Shown here: positions 43,106 to 51,667 of the stretch, one piece after another
Numbering within the stretch: position 1 is the first letter of the stretch
Layout of the letters: each line of letters starts with the position of its first letter
NCBI GenBank assembly: GCA_003612335.1
Contig: RAYO01000014.1
Coordinates: 78,162 to 142,161 of the forward strand
Length of the DNA stretch: 64,000 nucleotides
Origin: a bacterium 1xD42-67
Lineage (GTDB): Bacteria > Bacillota > Clostridia > Oscillospirales > Oscillospiraceae
Direction of reading: 5' to 3'
Program-made: the position numbers and the translations under genes
Notes under the pieces: model-generated
Seen by the model: the letters and a program-made list of their open reading frames with translations, nothing else
Databases searched by the model: none
What the model was told of the DNA's origin: nothing

Positions 43106-44836
43106 GGTCAAAGTCACCTCCGCCTTTCGTCTGAGCCTCGTAGATCTCCTGATAGATGGTATTGGTTTTCAGCAGATTTTCGTGGGTGTCAAAGCCGCTG
43201 ACCCTGCCGTTGTCCAGCACCAGGATACGGTCCGCGTCCTGAACGCTGGAAATGCGCTGGGCAATGATGATCTTGGTGGTTCCGGGGATCACTGTTTGGA
43301 GGGCTTCCCGGATTTTTGCATCCGTGGCTGTATCCACCGCGCTGGTGGAGTCATCCAAAATCAGCGCCTTGGGATGTTTCAGCAAGGCCCTGGCGATGCA
43401 AAGCCGCTGTTTTTGACCACCGGAGAAGTTGGCCCCGCCCCGTTCCACCCAGGCGTCATAGCCCTTGGGCAAATGTTCGATGAACTCATCCGCACAGGCC
43501 AGACAGCAGGCTTCCCGGTATTCCTCCGTGCTGCCTATCTTCTTGCCCCAGCGCAGATTGTCTAACACGGTCCCGGAGAACAGCACATTCTTTTGCAGGA
43601 CCACCGCCACCTGATCGCGAAGCGTTTCCAGATCATAGTTTCGGACATCCTCACCGCCCACCTTGACAGAGCCGGAGGTCACATCGTACAGACGGCTGAT
43701 AAGGCTGACCAGGCTGGATTTGCCGCAGCCGGTCCCGCCGATGATGCCGATGATCTCTCCAGATCGGATGTGAAGATCAATGCCGCTCAGTGTTTCTTCG
43801 CCGCTCCCCTGGCGGTAGGAGAAGGTCACATGGTCGAAATCAATGCTGCCGTCTTTCACACGATCCAGCGGTTTCGAGGGATCGGTGATGTCCGCTTTTT
43901 CCTCCAGCACCTCCGCAATCCGTTTCCCGCTGGCTGCGCTCATGGTCATCATCACGAAGATCATGGACAGCATCATCAGCGAGGAGAACACGGTCATCAC
44001 ATAGGTAAACAGGGAAGTCAGGTTGCCGGTGGTCATGCTGCCGGCCACGATGAAGCGCGCCCCAAACCAGGAGATCGCAATGATGCAGCCATAGACAATA
44101 AACATCATCACCGGCAGATTCAGCGCCTGGAGCTTTTCCGCGCTGACAAACAGCTCGTAGAGCCTTGTTGCTGCTTTGCTGAACTTTTCGTTCTCATAGT
44201 CCTCCCGGACAAAGGCTTTCACCACACGGATAGCCGAAATATTCTCCTGAACGCTGGCGTTCAGGTCATCGTACCGATGAAACACATGACTGAAAATTTT
44301 CATGGCCTTACTCATGATCAGAGCTACCGCAGCCGCCAGCACCACAATAGCAGCCAGGAAGATCATGCTCAGTTTAGCGTTGATGAGCAAACACATCACC
44401 ATACTGCAGATCAGCATCAGCGGCGCTCTCAGAGCGATGCGCAGGCACATCGAAACGCCATCTGCATATTGGTGACATCCGTTGTCATGCGGGTGACGAG
44501 GCCCGCCGTGCTGAATTTGTCGATGTTGGAAAAGGAAAAAGTCTGGATGTTTTCAAACATACTCTGGCGCAGGTTGCAGGCAAAACCGGCAGAAGCAGAA
44601 GCCGCGAACCGTCCAGCCAAGATGCCGAACACCAGACCGAAAAAGGCCAGCACGATCATCAGCGCGCCGTAAAGGTAGACATTCCGCAGATTCCCGGCTT
44701 CAATGCCTTTGTCGATGAGACTGGCGATCACAAAGGGGACCAGAAGCTCCGCCACCACTTCCAGAATTGTAAAAATCGGCGTAATGATGGTATCCTTTTT
44801 GTATTCCCCAATTTGTTTCAACAGTGTTTTTATCAA
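43086..44836 (-). pseudogene. ABC exporter half-transporter, first; disrupted by a one-base frameshift
   Basis: The TTG start at 44836 (AGGAGG upstream) opens MIKTLLKQIGEYKKDTI and reads the first two membrane helices to VTNMQMAF. There a missing base near 44451 (TTTCGATG where TTTCAGATG is expected) shifts to a second frame that continues CLRIALRAPLMLIC to the end. That part holds Walker A GGTGCGKSS, signature FSGGQKQRLCIARALL and LILDDSTSAVD. Restored length is about 583 residues. It is either a real knockout, a phase-variable site or a sequencing error. Confidence 0.88.
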
Positions 44837-44851
44837 GAACAGTGCCTCCTC

Positions 44852-45349
44852 TCAAATCCCGCTCTCCTGAATGAAGCGGCGCAGTTCCCGGAGGTCATCC
44901 GCATCGGGATGATTCATGGAATGCTGGAACGCCTCCAGCATGACCTTGGCCCGCTGGTTTTCCGGGTTTTCGTCCAAGGCGGTCTGTACGGTTTCTATCA
45001 CGCTGGCCGGAATCTGACCTGGACAGAAAAACATTCCGCGATAGTCGCACTCGTCCGGTATGAAGGGGAGAAGGTTGTGTTCGATGCTGTCCTTGCTCTC
45101 ATGAAGCGCCATGCCGCAGGTGACACAGCAGAGGATGGTTTTCCCCTCCAAATTTTCCAACACATCCATGATCTTCAGCGGGATCGCGGCCTGCGTGATC
45201 TCAAAGACAAGCAGGTACACGTCCGCATCGTCCGAGATCTCCTGCCTGCTTAAATCCACCAGCTCCGCACCAGCCAGGATCGTTTGGATCTCATCAGCCA
45301 GCACCCAGGCGTTTCCATATACATTTAAGTACGCAATCTGATAGTCCAC
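44852..45349 (-). CDS. Flavodoxin-like fold protein
   Basis: A 165-residue protein with a flavodoxin-like pattern: an N-terminal beta strand and loop (QIAYLNVYGNAWVLADEI) that could hold a flavin phosphate, DVYLLVFEIT, ILCCVTCGMALHESK and GMFFCPGQIP. FMN binding is inferred from fold only. The start is GTG at 45349, two bases... directly after the MarR stop codon, with AAGGAGG about 10 bases upstream. It may supply electrons or sense redox state for the efflux operon. Confidence 0.7.
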   Translation of the reverse strand: MDYQIAYLNVYGNAWVLADEIQTILAGAELVDLSRQEISDDADVYLLVFEITQAAIPLKIMDVLENLEGKTILCCVTCGMALHESKDSIEHNLLPFIPDECDYRGMFFCPGQIPASVIETVQTALDENPENQRAKVMLEAFQHSMNHPDADDLRELRRFIQESGI

Positions 45350-45796
45350 TTACACTGGCCTCCTTGGAGTTTTTTGTTGTATATTGTCAAGGATCGTCCG
45401 CAGGGCGCTTTCGATCCCCTCCAAGCAGTGTTCGGGTATTTCCTGCGCAAGACAGTCGTTTAGATTTTCGATGTGATCCTTTACGATACCTTCGGCTGCA
45501 TGGGCCTTGGGCGTCAGAACGGTATGTTTTTTGCGGTTATCGTCCTTGTCCATCTTCATTTTGACATATCCATTTTTCCGCAGCTCTTTCAGCGTTCTGG
45601 AAATAGACGGCCGGGTAAAGCCCATCCTTTCGCACAGTTCTGTGGAGCAGACACATGGGGAGTCCATTGAAAAAATTTCATTCAGCAAGAACGCCTGCGC
45701 GAAGGTCATCTCGCTTGCTGCCAGCTTCTCGCTTTCATAGAGGCCCAGGCAGATGTTGATCTGCCGAAGCGTCAACAGCAGGTTCCCATCAGACAT
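45350..45796 (-). CDS. MarR-family transcriptional regulator
   Basis: A 148-residue winged-helix repressor: TELCERMGFTRPSISRTLKE is the recognition region, followed by the wing MDKDDNRKKHTVLTPKA. It heads the efflux operon and probably represses it until a small ligand binds. ATG at 45796 follows AAAGGGCG; an in-frame start 21 codons earlier is possible. Perfect dyad ATGTTATAACAT at 45910-45921 lies in the divergent region and could be its operator. Confidence 0.88.
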   Translation of the reverse strand: MSDGNLLLTLRQINICLGLYESEKLAASEMTFAQAFLLNEIFSMDSPCVCSTELCERMGFTRPSISRTLKELRKNGYVKMKMDKDDNRKKHTVLTPKAHAAEGIVKDHIENLNDCLAQEIPEHCLEGIESALRTILDNIQQKTPRRPV

Positions 45797-45873
45797 TTCA
45801 CATCGCCCTTTCTTTTGCGGCTTTGCTTGGTTTGCGACTGTTCGGCAGACAATTCTCACTGGCGCTATCGTTT

Positions 45874-45901
45874 ATTATACTCATTTTCTCTTGATTGTTA
45901 A
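45874..45901 (-). promoter_or_regulatory. Promoter for the MarR efflux operon
   Basis: TTAACA at 45896-45901 and consensus TATAAT at 45874-45879 on the minus strand with a 16-base spacer. Confidence 0.65.
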
Positions 45902-45909
45902 TTCAAAAA

Positions 45910-45921
45910 ATGTTATAACAT
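45910..45921. promoter_or_regulatory. Candidate operator dyad between marR and lysR
   Basis: ATGTTATAACAT is a perfect 12-bp palindrome in the short divergent region, overlapping the likely lysR promoter and just upstream of the marR promoter. It could bind either regulator. Confidence 0.45.
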
Positions 45922-45955
45922 ATAAAGATCTTTTATCGATCGGAGGATGGGCAGT

Positions 45956-46837
45956 ATGAACACATTTCAGCTTACCTGTTTTTTGACCGTAGCAGAGACC
46001 CTCAATTTTGCGAAAGCTGCTAAATTGCTCAATGTGACTCAGCCAGCAATTACGCATCAGATCCACTCTTTGGAAGAGGAATTGAACGCGCAGTTATTTA
46101 AACGCACCACACGCTCGGTGGAGATCACTCAGGAAGGACTCATATTTTTGAACGATGCCAAAAACGTATTGAATATCATTACTTTGGCAAAAAAGCGGTT
46201 TGAAGAACCTGTGATCGATGAACGGCAGTTCTTTTCTATCGGATGCCATAGCCAGAATGAATTGCACTTGCTGCCTGAAATACTGCGGCAAATGGCAGAG
46301 TCCTGTTCCACGCTATATCCCGTGTTTCAGGTCGTGCCTTTCCAGCATTTATATCAATTGCTGGCTGAAGAAGCGGTCGATGTGATCATCGCATTTCAAG
46401 AAAAGGGTCCCAAGAAAATAGATGGCATTTACAAGGAACTGGCTCAAGTCTGTATTAGCGGTATTTTACCTGCAAACCATCCGCTGGCAGAAAAAGAGCT
46501 GCTGGACGAGGACGATCTCCGAACCCAGAGGCTGCTCCTGCTCGACCCGCAGAGATGCCCCGACAACTTGAATACCGTTCAGCACGAATTGACAACGGGA
46601 AGGGCCGTATCTGAATTGCTCATGTGCGGGTCAGCCGATGCCTGCATCACGTTGGCTAAGGCCGGTTTTGGGATCGCTGTCCAGCCTGATTTCCCATCCT
46701 TTCGGGACCCTGCTCTGGCATATATCCCGATCAAGGGAACGGAGCCGCTGTCCTATGGGGCATACTACAAAAGCGTAACGGGAAAGCCGTTGTTGAAGCT
46801 CTTTCTGCAAGCGTGCAGGGAGACTTTCCCGGTCTGA
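45956..46837 (+). CDS. LysR-family transcriptional regulator
   Basis: A 293-residue regulator with an N-terminal HTH (FLTVAETLNFAKAAKLLNVT, QPAITHQIHSLEEEL) and a periplasmic-binding-like effector domain from about 90. ATG at 45956 is chosen because GGAGG at 45942-45946 gives 9-base spacing; an ATG at 45947 overlaps that site. It is divergent from the MarR-led efflux operon and may add a second control on it. Effector unknown. Confidence 0.9.
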   Translation: MNTFQLTCFLTVAETLNFAKAAKLLNVTQPAITHQIHSLEEELNAQLFKRTTRSVEITQEGLIFLNDAKNVLNIITLAKKRFEEPVIDERQFFSIGCHSQNELHLLPEILRQMAESCSTLYPVFQVVPFQHLYQLLAEEAVDVIIAFQEKGPKKIDGIYKELAQVCISGILPANHPLAEKELLDEDDLRTQRLLLLDPQRCPDNLNTVQHELTTGRAVSELLMCGSADACITLAKAGFGIAVQPDFPSFRDPALAYIPIKGTEPLSYGAYYKSVTGKPLLKLFLQACRETFPV

Positions 46838-46913
46838 CCGGATCGACCCAGATTTGAGTCCATGATATAATCGAAACAATAAAGTTTTGTCAGGAGGCAA
46901 AAAGGTGAGTTTA

Positions 46914-47025
46914 CCCTTATCGACTTGGAAAATTGGGAACGCAGGGAGCATTATCTGCACTTTTTGAACGAGGTCAGATGCTCTTATTCTGTGAGCGTCG
47001 ATCTTGATACAACTTCACAAGAACG
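46914..47025 (+). pseudogene. Chloramphenicol acetyltransferase, N-terminal remnant
   Basis: The frame reads FTLIDLENWERREHYLHFLN then EVRCSYSVSVDLD, which matches the conserved start of type A CAT enzymes. The start codon is damaged (GGTGAG where ATGAAG would be expected), and the sequence is replaced after about 37 codons by a hairpin repeat. An upstream CAGGAGG and a -10-like TATAAT at 46866-46871 survive. The catalytic C-terminal part is absent, so it cannot give resistance. Confidence 0.75.
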
Positions 47026-47062
47026 CCCGCCGGGAAGCATCTACTTCCCGGCGGGCGGTATT
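47024..47062 (+). terminator. Terminator-like hairpin, first copy
   Basis: CGCCCGCCGGGAAGC pairs with CTTCCCGGCGGGCG and is followed by GTATTTTCGTTC. A near-identical stem occurs at 48105-48137, also followed by a CCCTTGTGAAAGGGG motif. Confidence 0.7.
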
Positions 47063-47075
47063 TTCGTTCTTATTT

Positions 47076-47180
47076 GGCCTCCTTGTGAAAGGGGGCTGGC
47101 ACGGCGGAGCCGTGACTGGGGAATCCTCTTCCCAGGAATCCCCTTGCCCCTTCGGGGCACCCCCCTTTGACAAGGGGGGC
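47076..47180. repeat. MITE-like repeat with inverted ends
   Basis: The left end GGCCTCCTTGTGAAAGGGGG and the complement of the right end (AGCCCCCCTTGTCAAAGGGG) match at most positions. The interior has a CGGCGGAGCCG hairpin and GCCCCTTCGGGGC. The length is about 105 bp with no coding frame. I recall similar repeats in Oscillospiraceae genomes. A solo end lies at 48155-48174. Confidence 0.65.
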
Positions 47181-47219
47181 TTTGCTACTCTGCCAGCTCA
47201 TCCAGCATCCCGCTCCGAT

Positions 47220-47600
47220 CTATGTAAGGGATATCGAGCCGGCAAATAGGGAGAAGCCTATGGCGCTGGCTATGATGCACCCCGCCAGCGTCCTTCGATG
47301 CTCCACCACATCGATCCCTTCCGATTCCAAATATCCACAGAGACCTTCTCTCAATTTGCAGAAAGAGCCCTCATTGCGCAGCACGCCCAGGAGGGACCAG
47401 AACCTCCTGTGACCGGCCAGCAAGCTCCACTGAAAGGCATCGGGCAGTGCGGCCAGGAAAAAGATACCTAAGCCGATCACAAGACAAGTGTATCGCGTAT
47501 CCGGGGACGCCTGCGTCTCCCAAAAATCATACAGCACCCAAAGCAAAAGATAGGCGAGTATGACATTTGCCACCGGTCTGCTCTTTGCCGAACGCCTCAT
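47220..47600 (-). CDS. Hypothetical membrane protein
   Basis: A 126-residue protein with three hydrophobic segments (VILAYLLLWVLYDFW, CLVIGLGIFFLAALPDAF and CIIASAIGFSLFAGSI). ATG at 47600 follows AGGAGC. It is not a family I recognise. It follows the 47622-47966 gene by 21 bases on the same strand, and both sit between repeat copies, in a region probably acquired by transfer. Confidence 0.55.
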   Translation of the reverse strand: MRRSAKSRPVANVILAYLLLWVLYDFWETQASPDTRYTCLVIGLGIFFLAALPDAFQWSLLAGHRRFWSLLGVLRNEGSFCKLREGLCGYLESEGIDVVEHRRTLAGCIIASAIGFSLFAGSISLT

Positions 47601-47621
47601 CCTGTATCACTGCTCCTATCC

Positions 47622-47966
47622 TCAGCCGCCAATCGCCTGATAATAATCTCGCTCTGTTTTATACGGTCTTGTTGCGTTTTCTTCGAAAAATTCAGCCTTT
47701 TGGTGATAACAATGGATGTAATAACTTCGATCTACCGCAAACAGGACTTGATACGTATCAGAAGAAATAACTACTTTATAAAATTGAGAACCACCTATGT
47801 CAAGCATATTATCGTAAACTAGGGTTGCAAGACCTAGAATTGCTGTCGCAGTATGAAACCCAAATATAGAACAAAATACACCGGCCATTTGAGAAGCGTT
47901 CTTACAATTTCTTAGTTCACTCCTAACTCTCTCTCCTTTTATATCTTTGATTCTAGTAGGATGCAA
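47622..47966 (-). CDS. Hypothetical protein, low GC
   Basis: A 114-residue frame from a TTG (47966) with a weak AAGGATG site. It has an Arg/Lys-rich start, one hydrophobic stretch (FHTATAILGLATLVYD) and a Tyr-rich end (DRSYYIHCYHQKAEFFEE). GC is far below the window average, which points to foreign origin. No family is recognised, and the start is uncertain. Confidence 0.45.
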   Translation of the reverse strand: MHPTRIKDIKGERVRSELRNCKNASQMAGVFCSIFGFHTATAILGLATLVYDNMLDIGGSQFYKVVISSDTYQVLFAVDRSYYIHCYHQKAEFFEENATRPYKTERDYYQAIGG

Positions 47967-48104
47967 ATATTATCATCCTTACAAATTTATAGCAGAATCG
48001 TTTATTAAAATAAATAGTAATGCTGTATAAAATGAAACACTTTTTGTTGGTAATAATGATTATCGTCTTGATTGTATTCTTTGTTCTATTATGATAATAC
48101 ACAG
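47967..48104. other. AT-rich intergenic stretch
   Basis: About 140 bases rich in A and T with no gene or clear promoter pair. It contrasts sharply with the GC-rich neighbours and probably marks the junction of an insertion. Confidence 0.45.
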
Positions 48105-48137
48105 CCCGCCGGAAAGCAGACGCTTCCCGGCGGGCAG
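48105..48137 (-). terminator. Terminator-like hairpin, second copy
   Basis: GCCCGCCGG and CCGGCGGGC flank AAAGCAGACGCTTC. It ends the copper operon on the minus strand; the same stem type occurs at 47024-47062. Confidence 0.6.
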
Positions 48138-48154
48138 CGTTCCACGCTCCCTCT

Positions 48155-48174
48155 GGCCCCCTTGTGAAAGGGGC
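48155..48174. repeat. Solo end of the MITE-like repeat
   Basis: GGCCCCCTTGTGAAAGGGGC matches the left end of the element at 47076-47180. The inner part and the other end are missing. Confidence 0.6.
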
Positions 48175-48182
48175 TCGATCCG

Positions 48183-48446
48183 CTACTCTGCCAGCTTATC
48201 CAGCAGGGCGGCCAGCTCCTCCAGCTTGGGGCCCGGGTCGCCGGAGGCCACGGCGTCACGGACGCAGTGGTCCATATGGGCCCGCAGGACCATCCGGTTG
48301 GCCTTTTTCAGGATGGACTGCGCGGCCATGATCTGGCTGGAGATCTCCAGGCAGTAGCGGTCCTCCTCCACCATCTTGAGGATCCCATCGATCTGGCCCC
48401 GGGCGGTCTTGAGCAGCCGGTCGATCTGGGTGCGGTCGGCCTTCAC
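48183..48446 (-). CDS. csoR: CsoR-family copper-sensing repressor
   Basis: An 87-residue all-helical repressor. The Cu(I) ligands are visible as Cys in DRYCLEIS and His/Cys in LRAHMDHCV. It binds promoter DNA without copper and releases it when Cu(I) is bound. The GTG start (48444-48446) overlaps the copA stop in a GTGA, with GAGGTGG upstream. Its operator is proposed at 51512-51535 before the GNAT gene, which would make the whole operon autoregulated. Confidence 0.9.
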   Translation of the reverse strand: MKADRTQIDRLLKTARGQIDGILKMVEEDRYCLEISSQIMAAQSILKKANRMVLRAHMDHCVRDAVASGDPGPKLEELAALLDKLAE

Positions 48447-48652
48447 TGGACGGACACCACCTCGTAGCCCGCCTGGGTGACGGCGTCGGTGAGGACTTGG
48501 TCATCCACGTCCTTGCTGAGGGTCAGGGCGGCGGACTTGCCCTCCAGGCTCATCTCCACGGCGGACACGCCGTCGATGGCGGACAGGGCCTTCTCCACCC
48601 GGCCGGTACAATGGGCGCACATCATGCCCTCGATGATCATAGTTTTTTTCAT
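48443..48652 (-). CDS. Possible internally initiated CopZ-like copper chaperone
   Basis: The last 69 codons of copA encode one complete HMA chaperone with metal motif MMCAHC. Its Met codon has its own Shine-Dalgarno sequence (GGAGG at 48663-48667). In related bacteria CopZ is a separate gene in the same position. Internal starting is inferred, not shown. Confidence 0.4.
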   Translation of the reverse strand: MKKTMIIEGMMCAHCTGRVEKALSAIDGVSAVEMSLEGKSAALTLSKDVDDQVLTDAVTQAGYEVVSVQ

Positions 48653-51010
48653 AGTCTCATTTCCTCCTTGAGCAGTTTTTATCTCCAGCGGGCAGCTCCC
48701 CTCACAGGGGGCCTCCGCAGAAGAGGCGGACCGGAATCGGCTGTGGAAGGACCGCAGGCGCAGCGCGTTGGTCACTACGGTCACCGAACTGAGGCTCATG
48801 GCTGCGGCAGCGAACATGGGGTCCAGCTGCCAGCCCAGGGCGGCGTAGAAGACACCGGCCGCCAGAGGGATCCCCAGGGAATTGTAGAAGAAGGCCCAGA
48901 ACAGGTTCTGCTTGATGTTCCGGATGGTAGCCCGGGACAGCTCCACAGCGGCGGCGGCGTCCAGCAGGTCGGACTTCATCAGCACGATATCCGCCGACTC
49001 GATGGCCACGTCGGTGCCCGCCCCGATGGCCAGGCCCACATCTGCCCGGGCCAGGGCGGGAGCGTCGTTGATCCCGTCCCCCACCATGGCCACCTTTTTG
49101 CCCTCGGCCTGGAGGGCGGCGACCTTCCGCTCCTTATCCTGGGGCAGCACCTCGGCTATCACCTGAGTGACCCCCAATTCCCTGCCGATGGCCTCGGCGG
49201 TGCGCCGGTTGTCCCCGGTGAGCATGACCACCTCCAGGCCCAGCTCCCGGAACGCGGCCACCGCGTCCCTGCTGGAGGGCTTTGGCGTGTCGGCCACGGC
49301 GATGACGCCTAGTAATTTTTTATCCGTTTCGTCTCCAAAGTAGAGCGGTGTCTTGCCCTGGGCGGCCAGTTCGTCCGCCTTGACCGCCAGAGGACCGGGG
49401 TCAATGCCCGCCTCCTCCACCATGACTCGGTTGCCGCCGAAGCAGATATTGCTGCCAATGGAGGCCCGAACGCCCCGCCCGTGGACCGCTGTAAAACCGC
49501 CCACCGAGGTGATGGGGATATCCCGCCGCTCCGCCTCCTCCACGATGGCGGTGGCCAGGGGGTGCTCAGAGGGGCCCTCCAGGCAGAAAGCGGTACAGAG
49601 CAGGCCATCCCCATCGTTGCCGGGAGCGGGGATGATATCGGTGACCACCGGCTTGCCCTGGGTGAGAGTGCCCGTCTTGTCCAGCACCACCATGTCCACA
49701 GTGTGGAGGGTCTCCAGGGCCTCAGCGGAGCGGATCAGGATGCCGTTCTCCGCTCCCTTTCCGGTGCCCACCATGATGGCCACAGGGGTAGCCAGCCCCA
49801 GAGCGCATGGGCAGGAGATCACCAGCACCGCCACCCCAGCGGTGAGGGCCTGGGTGAAGCCGTGGCCCGTGGCCAGCCAGGCGGCGGCGGCGATCAGAGC
49901 GATGGTCATGACAACCGGGACGAAGATCCCCGACACCTTGTCGGCCAGCTTGGCGATGGGGGCCTTGGAGGCGGACGCCTCTTCCACCAGGCGGATCATC
50001 TGGGCCAGGGTAGTGTCCTCCCCCACCCGGCTGGCCTCAAAGGTGAAGAAGCCCGACTTGTTGATGGAGGCGGCGGCCACCTTGTCTCCAGGGCCCTTGT
50101 CCACGGGAAGGGATTCGCCGGTGAGGGCGGACTCGTCCACAGCGGACTGGCCCTCCACGATGACGCCGTCCACCGGGATGGACTGGCCGGGCCGGACCAC
50201 CACCCGGTCCCCCACCCGGACCTCCTCCACAGGGATCTCGGTCTCCACGCCCTCCCGGACCACGTGGGCCGTCTTAGGGGCCAGGTCCATCAGGCGGCTG
50301 ATCGCCTGAGAGGTCTTGCCCTTGGACCGGGTCTCCAGGAATTTGCCCAGGGTGATCAGGGTGAGGATCATGCCGGCGGACTCAAAATACAGGTCCATGT
50401 GGTATTTGGCCACCCGTTCCATGTCCCCGTGGCCCAGACCGTAGGCCATCTGATAGATGGCGAAGACACCGTAGATCACTGCGGCGATGGAGCCCACCGC
50501 GATCAAGGAATCCATATTGGGCGCTCTATTCCAGAGAGTCTTGAACCCCACCTTATAATACTTATCGTTGAGATACATGATAGGCAGCGTGAGGAGCAGC
50601 TGCGTCAGGCCGAAGATCGCTGCATTCTCATGACCCAGCAGGATCTCCGGCAGGGGCGCGCCCATCATGTGCCCCATGGAGATATAGAACAGGGGGATGA
50701 GGAACGCAAAGGACCAGATCATCCGGTGCTTCATAGCGGCCAGCTCCTGGGCCATCACATCCTCCTGAGGCGCGGCCTGGGCCTTGGCCCCGCCCTTCTG
50801 GGGCAGAGAGGCTCCGTATCCTGACTGTACTACTGCCCGGATGATATCCTCACTGGATAGGACCTTCTCGTCGAACTCCGCCACCATGGAGTTGGTCATC
50901 AAGCTGACCGTGGCGGTCTTGATCCCCTCCAGCTTGTTCACCGCCTTCTCCACGTGGGCGGAGCAAGCGGAACAGGTCATGCCTGTGATCTCGAACTTCT
51001 GCTTTGCCAT
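48443..51010 (-). CDS. copA: Copper-exporting P1B-ATPase with fused C-terminal CopZ-like domain
   Basis: An 855-residue Cu(I) exporter. An N-terminal HMA domain has [10 protein letters not shown] (about 9-18). Eight membrane helices follow, with CPC in [11 protein letters not shown], the phosphorylation loop [10 protein letters not shown], and [11 protein letters not shown]. After the usual C-terminal membrane pair there is a linker ([12 protein letters not shown]), then a second HMA domain (787-855) starting [20 protein letters not shown]. That domain begins at an in-frame ATG (48652) preceded by GGAGG 10 bases upstream, so a free 69-residue CopZ may also be made. ATG at 51010 has AGGAGGT. 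Confidence 0.93.
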   Translation of the reverse strand: MAKQKFEITGMTCSACSAHVEKAVNKLEGIKTATVSLMTNSMVAEFDEKVLSSEDIIRAVVQSGYGASLPQKGGAKAQAAPQEDVMAQELAAMKHRMIWSFAFLIPLFYISMGHMMGAPLPEILLGHENAAIFGLTQLLLTLPIMYLNDKYYKVGFKTLWNRAPNMDSLIAVGSIAAVIYGVFAIYQMAYGLGHGDMERVAKYHMDLYFESAGMILTLITLGKFLETRSKGKTSQAISRLMDLAPKTAHVVREGVETEIPVEEVRVGDRVVVRPGQSIPVDGVIVEGQSAVDESALTGESLPVDKGPGDKVAAASINKSGFFTFEASRVGEDTTLAQMIRLVEEASASKAPIAKLADKVSGIFVPVVMTIALIAAAAWLATGHGFTQALTAGVAVLVISCPCALGLATPVAIMVGTGKGAENGILIRSAEALETLHTVDMVVLDKTGTLTQGKPVVTDIIPAPGNDGDGLLCTAFCLEGPSEHPLATAIVEEAERRDIPITSVGGFTAVHGRGVRASIGSNICFGGNRVMVEEAGIDPGPLAVKADELAAQGKTPLYFGDETDKKLLGVIAVADTPKPSSRDAVAAFRELGLEVVMLTGDNRRTAEAIGRELGVTQVIAEVLPQDKERKVAALQAEGKKVAMVGDGINDAPALARADVGLAIGAGTDVAIESADIVLMKSDLLDAAAAVELSRATIRNIKQNLFWAFFYNSLGIPLAAGVFYAALGWQLDPMFAAAAMSLSSVTVVTNALRLRSFHSRFRSASSAEAPCEGSCPLEIKTAQGGNETMKKTMIIEGMMCAHCTGRVEKALSAIDGVSAVEMSLEGKSAALTLSKDVDDQVLTDAVTQAGYEVVSVQ

Positions 51011-51036
51011 ATGGATGACCTCCTAACATTCCGTTT

Positions 51037-51486
51037 TCACAGCTCTTTTTGAAAATATATCATATCTGTCAGGAGGACCCCCTCCTCATAGATCGGATGG
51101 TCGTAGTGCTCTGTGAAGAAGCCCTTTACAGTGTGGGACCGCCGGAAGCCGCAGGCCTCATAAAAAGGGACCGTTGCCGGGCTGTCCCCGGTGCCCACCT
51201 GCAATCGGAGATACTGGCCTCGATAGCTGTCCTCCAAAAAGGAGATCAGTCTCCTCCCATAGCCCTTCCTCCGGCCGCCGGGGACCACCGCCAGGTTCTT
51301 CAGCTCCAGTATCCCCTCTCCCTCGTCCGTGACGACACAGGCCCCTTTGATCCCCTGGTCCTCCAGCACGTACATGGTCCCCCGGTCCAGATATCGGTCG
51401 ATCATGTCCTCCTGCTCGTCCGCCAGGAGGAGCAGATCCAGGAAACGCTTTTTCTCTGTCTCGATCTTCAGGATCTCCATCTCCAC
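51037..51486 (-). CDS. GNAT-family N-acetyltransferase, first gene of the copper operon
   Basis: A 149-residue acetyltransferase with the acetyl-CoA loop VVPGGRRKGYGRRLI (about 68-82) and the end VPFYEACGFRRSHTV. Substrate unknown. It lies 26 bases before copA, and the CsoR-type operator and promoter are upstream of it, so it should be induced by copper. Starts at ATG 51486 with AGAGGTGTGG upstream. Acetylation of a small molecule or protein during copper stress is a guess from context. Confidence 0.85.
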   Translation of the reverse strand: MEMEILKIETEKKRFLDLLLLADEQEDMIDRYLDRGTMYVLEDQGIKGACVVTDEGEGILELKNLAVVPGGRRKGYGRRLISFLEDSYRGQYLRLQVGTGDSPATVPFYEACGFRRSHTVKGFFTEHYDHPIYEEGVLLTDMIYFQKEL

Positions 51487-51511
51487 ACCTCTCGCTGGCT
51501 CGGTGCCATAA

Positions 51512-51535
51512 ATACCCCCCCCGGGTGGGGTGTAT
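51512..51535 (-). promoter_or_regulatory. CsoR-type operator
   Basis: ATACCCCCCCCGGGTGGGG followed by TGTAT forms a GC-centred dyad with flanking ATAC/GTAT, the usual form of CsoR sites. It lies just after the -10 box at 51538-51543, where binding would block transcription. Confidence 0.75.
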
Positions 51536-51537
51536 CT

Positions 51538-51566
51538 ATCATATCCCGATCTCCAGCCTTTGTCAA
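51538..51566 (-). promoter_or_regulatory. Promoter of the GNAT-copA-csoR operon
   Basis: Consensus TTGACA (51561-51566) and TATGAT (51538-51543) on the minus strand with a 17-base spacer. Confidence 0.8.
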
Positions 51567-51614
51567 GTGTCAGTTTGGGCCAGGAGGTTCCAAACTATCC
51601 AGGGGACAACGCAA

Positions 51615-51647
51615 AGCGGAGCAGGGCCTGATCGGCCTTGCTCCGCT
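51615..51647 (-). terminator. Hairpin after the YjfB-like gene
   Basis: AGCGGAGCAGGGCC and GGCCTTGCTCCGCT form a long stem on the minus strand with a modest T content after it. Confidence 0.6.
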
Positions 51648-51667
51648 CCTGGTCTGCTTGGAACGTT

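Noticed and set aside
44852..45796. Bilirubin reductase operon, because a flavodoxin-like and a MarR gene are adjacent
   Set aside because: The reductase gene itself is not present, and the neighbours are transporters.
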